Origin: an uncultured archaeon
GTDB lineage: Archaea; Thermoproteota; Nitrososphaeria; Nitrososphaerales; CALBXV01
Direction of reading: 5' to 3'
Length of the DNA stretch: 7,768 bases
Assembly (NCBI GenBank): GCA_937890045.1
Contig: CALBXV010000055.1
Span: 1 to 7,768, forward strand
Shown: positions 5,432 to 7,768 of the stretch, one piece after another
Position numbering within the stretch: position 1 is the stretch's first letter
Layout of the letters: each line of letters opens with the position of its first letter
Notes under the pieces: generated by a model
Told to the model about the DNA's origin: nothing
Database searches by the model: none
What the model saw: the letters and a program-made list of their open reading frames with translations, nothing else
Program-made: the position numbers and the translations under genes

Positions 5432-6196
5432 ATGGGCATTCAATCTACCGCACTTTATCTTATGTCTTCTATGGGCGACATAGAACGTGCAGATGAGGCA
5501 GTATTTGCAGACCCAGGCGCTGAGCATCCTGAGACATACAATTTAATAAATTTTATATTAGACTGGCAAAAGAAAAATGATGGCATACCTCTGCATATAA
5601 TAAAAAAATCTCTGAAAGATGATATATTAAAAGGAGAAAATAGCACAGGACAAAAATTTGCAACCATACCTGCATTTACAAAAACAAAAACAGGTGGCGC
5701 CATATTAAGAAGACAATGTACTAGAGAATATAAAATTTATCCCGTAGTAACAAAGATTAGAGAAATTTACGGTATAAAAAAACATAAAAGAATGCCTATG
5801 ACAGAATTATGGCTTGGCATATCAACAGACGAAGCATCAAGAATGAAAGATAGTAGACTACCAAGAATAGTAAATAGATATCCTCTTGTAGAAGAGAGGC
5901 TATCAAGGTCTGACTGCTCTAGATGGATGAAGAAAAATAATTTTCCAATACCAGTTAAATCATCTTGTGTATTCTGTCCATATCAAGGTGACTCCCAATG
6001 GAAAAATTTAAAAGAGAAATATCCAGAATCTTTTGAAGTCGCATCAAAAATAGATGATGCTATACGCAACGTATCATCTAGAGGAGAGAGGCAACCAATC
6101 TACCTTCATAGACAACTCAAACCATTAAGAGAAATTGACTTTAATAGCCAACAAGATTTATTTGATGAAGAATGTGAAGGATATTGCGGACTTTAA
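5432..6196 (+). CDS. PP-loop ATPase, PAPS-reductase-like
   Basis: This belongs to the adenosine-nucleotide alpha-hydrolase group, which activates a substrate with ATP or reduces sulfur compounds. SVGMGIQSTAL, spanning the stated start, is the PP-loop. From ATG 5432 come FADPGAEHPETY (25-36), QCTREYKIYPVV (95-106), LGISTDEASRM (128-138), SSCVFCPYQGDSQW (177-190, C179 and C182), and a tail QQDLFDEECEGYCGL (240-254, C248 and C252). C96, C162 and the CxxC pairs could hold an Fe-S cluster or zinc. The ATG lies within the loop and lacks an SD, so the true N-terminus is upstream (open from 5369, KFEKKIIS precedes the loop) using a non-AUG codon or a frameshift. The role may be DNA or tRNA sulfur modification; PAPS reduction itself is unproven. 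Confidence 0.78.
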   Translation: MGIQSTALYLMSSMGDIERADEAVFADPGAEHPETYNLINFILDWQKKNDGIPLHIIKKSLKDDILKGENSTGQKFATIPAFTKTKTGGAILRRQCTREYKIYPVVTKIREIYGIKKHKRMPMTELWLGISTDEASRMKDSRLPRIVNRYPLVEERLSRSDCSRWMKKNNFPIPVKSSCVFCPYQGDSQWKNLKEKYPESFEVASKIDDAIRNVSSRGERQPIYLHRQLKPLREIDFNSQQDLFDEECEGYCGL

Positions 6197-6211
6197 TAAT
6201 GTTAATCAGAA

Positions 6212-6216
6212 AGGAG
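6212..6216 (+). promoter_or_regulatory. Ribosome binding site for GTG-started methyltransferase
   Basis: AGGAG, five bases before GTG 6222, lies in the 25-base gap after the PP-loop gene. It supports the GTG start, which retains the N-terminal strand EVVHGD. Confidence 0.65.
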
Positions 6217-6221
6217 AATAA

Positions 6222-6956
6222 GTGAATTATCACAATGAGGTAGTACATGGTGATTCATCAACTATATTAAAAGGATTAGATAACAACTCAGTAAATATTG
6301 TCTTTACATCTCCTCCTTACAACACTGGCGGGACAGGTAAGAATAAAGATATGTATAAGGAGTATGGAGATAATCTAACGGATGAATATTATTATAAGCT
6401 ATTAGATACGACATTAAAAGAATCCCTTAGGGTTTGTGATGGGGGAGTGTTCTACAATCTAAACTATATGTCCAATAATAAAGGGTCATTGTTTAGATGG
6501 GTGTGGGAGAACTCAGATAATCTGAGAGAGGTAATCATTTGGAATAAAGAGATTTCCCAACCTCCTATAGGAAACATACTTGCTAAAAGATATGAGTTCA
6601 TATTCCTATTCACCAAGGACAAAAACTTTGAGATAAATAACTTCAGGTCTAATAAAGGAAAGGGATACAAGAAACAGTTCGGGCCTTGGATTAGCAACAT
6701 ACTAACGCTGAGGCCTAACGATATAGAGTATAGCAAGGTTCATAGAGCCGCCTTTCCAAAGAGCCTACCCTCTATATTTATAGACATTTACACCAAGGAA
6801 GGTGATGTAGTACTTGATCCGTTCTGCGGTACAGGTTCTACTTTAGTGGCCGCAAAAGATTTAGGTAGAGATTATATAGGTATTGATATATCTGATAAGT
6901 ATTGTGACATATCAAGGGATAGGTTACGTCAAGAGGTCTTAAGCCTAGGTGTCTAA
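6222..6956 (+). CDS. DNA amino-methyltransferase (N4-cytosine or N6-adenine)
   Basis: This 244-residue enzyme should methylate an exocyclic amino group in DNA using S-adenosylmethionine. Motif IV TSPPYN (29-34) comes first and motif I DPFCGTGST (199-207) near the end, the beta-class order. EVVHGD (6-11), HRAAFP (174-179) and the terminal GRDYIGIDIS (215-224) complete the S-adenosylmethionine fold. SPPY favours N4-cytosine methylation, while beta-class adenine enzymes more often have DPPY, so the target base is uncertain. About 85-165 should hold target recognition. No restriction partner is adjacent, suggesting an orphan enzyme protecting phage DNA. The GTG start has a good SD. The end overlaps the next gene by eight bases. 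Confidence 0.9.
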   Translation: MNYHNEVVHGDSSTILKGLDNNSVNIVFTSPPYNTGGTGKNKDMYKEYGDNLTDEYYYKLLDTTLKESLRVCDGGVFYNLNYMSNNKGSLFRWVWENSDNLREVIIWNKEISQPPIGNILAKRYEFIFLFTKDKNFEINNFRSNKGKGYKKQFGPWISNILTLRPNDIEYSKVHRAAFPKSLPSIFIDIYTKEGDVVLDPFCGTGSTLVAAKDLGRDYIGIDISDKYCDISRDRLRQEVLSLGV

Positions 6957-7185
6957 TGTATGCCCTAAGATAGATGTTAAATGTCTCATGTGTGGGAAAT
7001 CTAAATACAATCCTGATACAGGAGAGTATGATGATTATAAATTATTTTGTGGTCTTGCACCACCATCTTGGGATACTAGAGTAGAATCACTCCCCGACTG
7101 TCCAAAGAATATGACTATAAGTGGATTAAGAACACACCAAAAAAAGCTAGCTAAAAATATGCCGAGAAGATTAAGAGCCTGGTAA
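6949..7185 (+). CDS. Small Cys-rich protein of unknown function
   Basis: The 78-residue product has C5, C12-x2-C15, C34 and C51, with GLAPPSWDTR (35-44) in the middle and a basic tail (RTHQKKLAKNMPRRLRAW). The cysteines could bind zinc, but the pattern is not a standard ribbon. The start is GTG, overlapping the methyltransferase by eight bases. It is the last plus-strand gene of the block; its final 15 bases overlap the end of the minus-strand gene. No family is recognised. Confidence 0.6.
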   Translation: MSNVCPKIDVKCLMCGKSKYNPDTGEYDDYKLFCGLAPPSWDTRVESLPDCPKNMTISGLRTHQKKLAKNMPRRLRAW

Positions 7186-7761
7186 TTTAGATTTTGGAGA
7201 AGGTAGAATCTCTATCTGTTCGTAAATTTTGTCATATAATTTTTGATCTACTTGAGCACCATAATGATATTCCCAAGGGATTAAATCGACACCAAGCTTT
7301 TCATTTACTCCTACACCAACAACGCTTCTTCCGGTGCGATGGTCATAAACCATTGGTATATATCTTCTTCTAAATAAGTCATCTCTTACAGGGCCTCTGA
7401 TGTGTCTAAGCCCTTTGTGAAAGGACATCAAAATCTTTTCTCCGCTTTCAACCTCTTTTGCCAAATGTTCAGGCATATATTTTGAATGGTGAAATTCAGC
7501 TGTATATGCTTTTGAATATGGAATAGTATATTCTATATTACCATCTAAAGGATCTACAACTATTCCCCAAAATCTTTTACCAGTTTTTTTATTTATTCCT
7601 AAGTTTTGACTTCTGTCTAAAATTTCCAATTTTTGTCTCAAGTCACGAGGAGTAGCTCCTACAGCCTTCTTAGTCGGCTCAGTTAGTTGAGTTCTCCCCA
7701 CCGATACAGTACGATCCGTAACCAATCTACCTTGCCAAGTCTTAGGTAATTTCTTATCCAT
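7171..7761 (-). CDS. Unrecognised protein, convergent with the block
   Basis: The 196-residue product from ATG 7761 is not recognised. It is basic at the N-terminus (MDKKLPKTWQGRL), then has IVVDPLDG (67-74), HHSKYMPEHLAKEV (91-104), FRRRYIPMVYDHRTG (130-144) and a VVGVGVNEKLGVDL strand-loop (147-160), suggesting a mixed alpha/beta fold. There is no signal peptide or membrane segment. The frame remains open to the window edge, so the start may lie further upstream and the gene may be partial. Its first 35 or so codons look less AT-rich than the remainder. Opposite orientation and the 15-base tail overlap suggest the border of another transcription unit. Confidence 0.6.
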   Translation of the reverse strand: MDKKLPKTWQGRLVTDRTVSVGRTQLTEPTKKAVGATPRDLRQKLEILDRSQNLGINKKTGKRFWGIVVDPLDGNIEYTIPYSKAYTAEFHHSKYMPEHLAKEVESGEKILMSFHKGLRHIRGPVRDDLFRRRYIPMVYDHRTGRSVVGVGVNEKLGVDLIPWEYHYGAQVDQKLYDKIYEQIEILPSPKSKLPGS

Positions 7762-7768
7762 ACCTAGC

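Noticed and set aside
5222..5527. Minus-strand open frame rich in Ser, Leu and Phe
   Set aside because: It is the shadow of the NinG-like and PP-loop genes; serine runs reflect Glu/Lys-rich codons on the other strand.
7183..7215. Possible terminator between the convergent genes
   Set aside because: The genes overlap, and I see no GC-rich hairpin followed by a T-run on either strand.
1..7768. CRISPR array, insertion sequence or attachment-site repeat
   Set aside because: No regularly spaced repeats, transposase gene or flanking inverted repeats were seen.

Overview
The window reads as the early replication/recombination region of a tailed bacteriophage (or an integrated prophage). It is AT-rich by eye and densely packed. 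Sixteen plus-strand genes run head to tail from position 137 to 7185, mostly overlapping by 1-14 bases, with strong Shine-Dalgarno (SD) sequences and frequent TTG/GTG starts. Arg codons are mostly AGA and Ile codons often ATA. The host is bacterial, judging by the SDs, a DnaB-type helicase and an SSB-like acidic C-terminal tip. I cannot name the host or place the phage in a known genus.

Layout. Positions 1-136 hold no convincing gene but several self-complementary segments. Positions 137-1301 carry a Rad52/Sak-like single-strand annealing protein followed by a probable single-stranded-DNA-binding protein ending in DLPF. Positions 1298-2783 are a run of seven small genes: two cysteine-rich putative zinc proteins (one only 55 residues), several helical or basic proteins of unknown role, and a 104-residue protein ending in a sliding-clamp-like motif, QESLF. 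Positions 2780-4108 encode the DnaB-family replicative helicase, followed by a small CxxC/CxxC protein.

Positions 4305-6956 look like a nucleic-acid modification and recombination segment. In order it has a very small C5-cytosine DNA methyltransferase, a 49-residue protein with one membrane segment, a NinG-like recombination nuclease, a PP-loop (PAPS-reductase-like) protein, and an amino-methyltransferase (SPPY/DPFCGTGS). No restriction endonuclease is visible, so the methyltransferases look like orphan or anti-restriction enzymes. A cysteine-rich 78-residue protein closes the plus-strand block. It overlaps tail to tail with an unrecognised minus-strand gene (7171-7761) that may continue past the window edge.

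How the genes may work together (inference): annealase, SSB-like protein, NinG-like nuclease and DnaB form a replication-recombination set. Two proteins carry clamp-binding-like peptides and one an SSB-like tip, suggesting docking onto host replisome components. The methyltransferases and PP-loop protein probably modify phage or host nucleic acid. The most informative oddities are the PP-loop gene, whose nucleotide-binding loop starts upstream of its only canonical start codon; the clamp-like C-termini; the possible structured RNA at the left edge; and the compositionally distinct, minimal cytosine methyltransferase.
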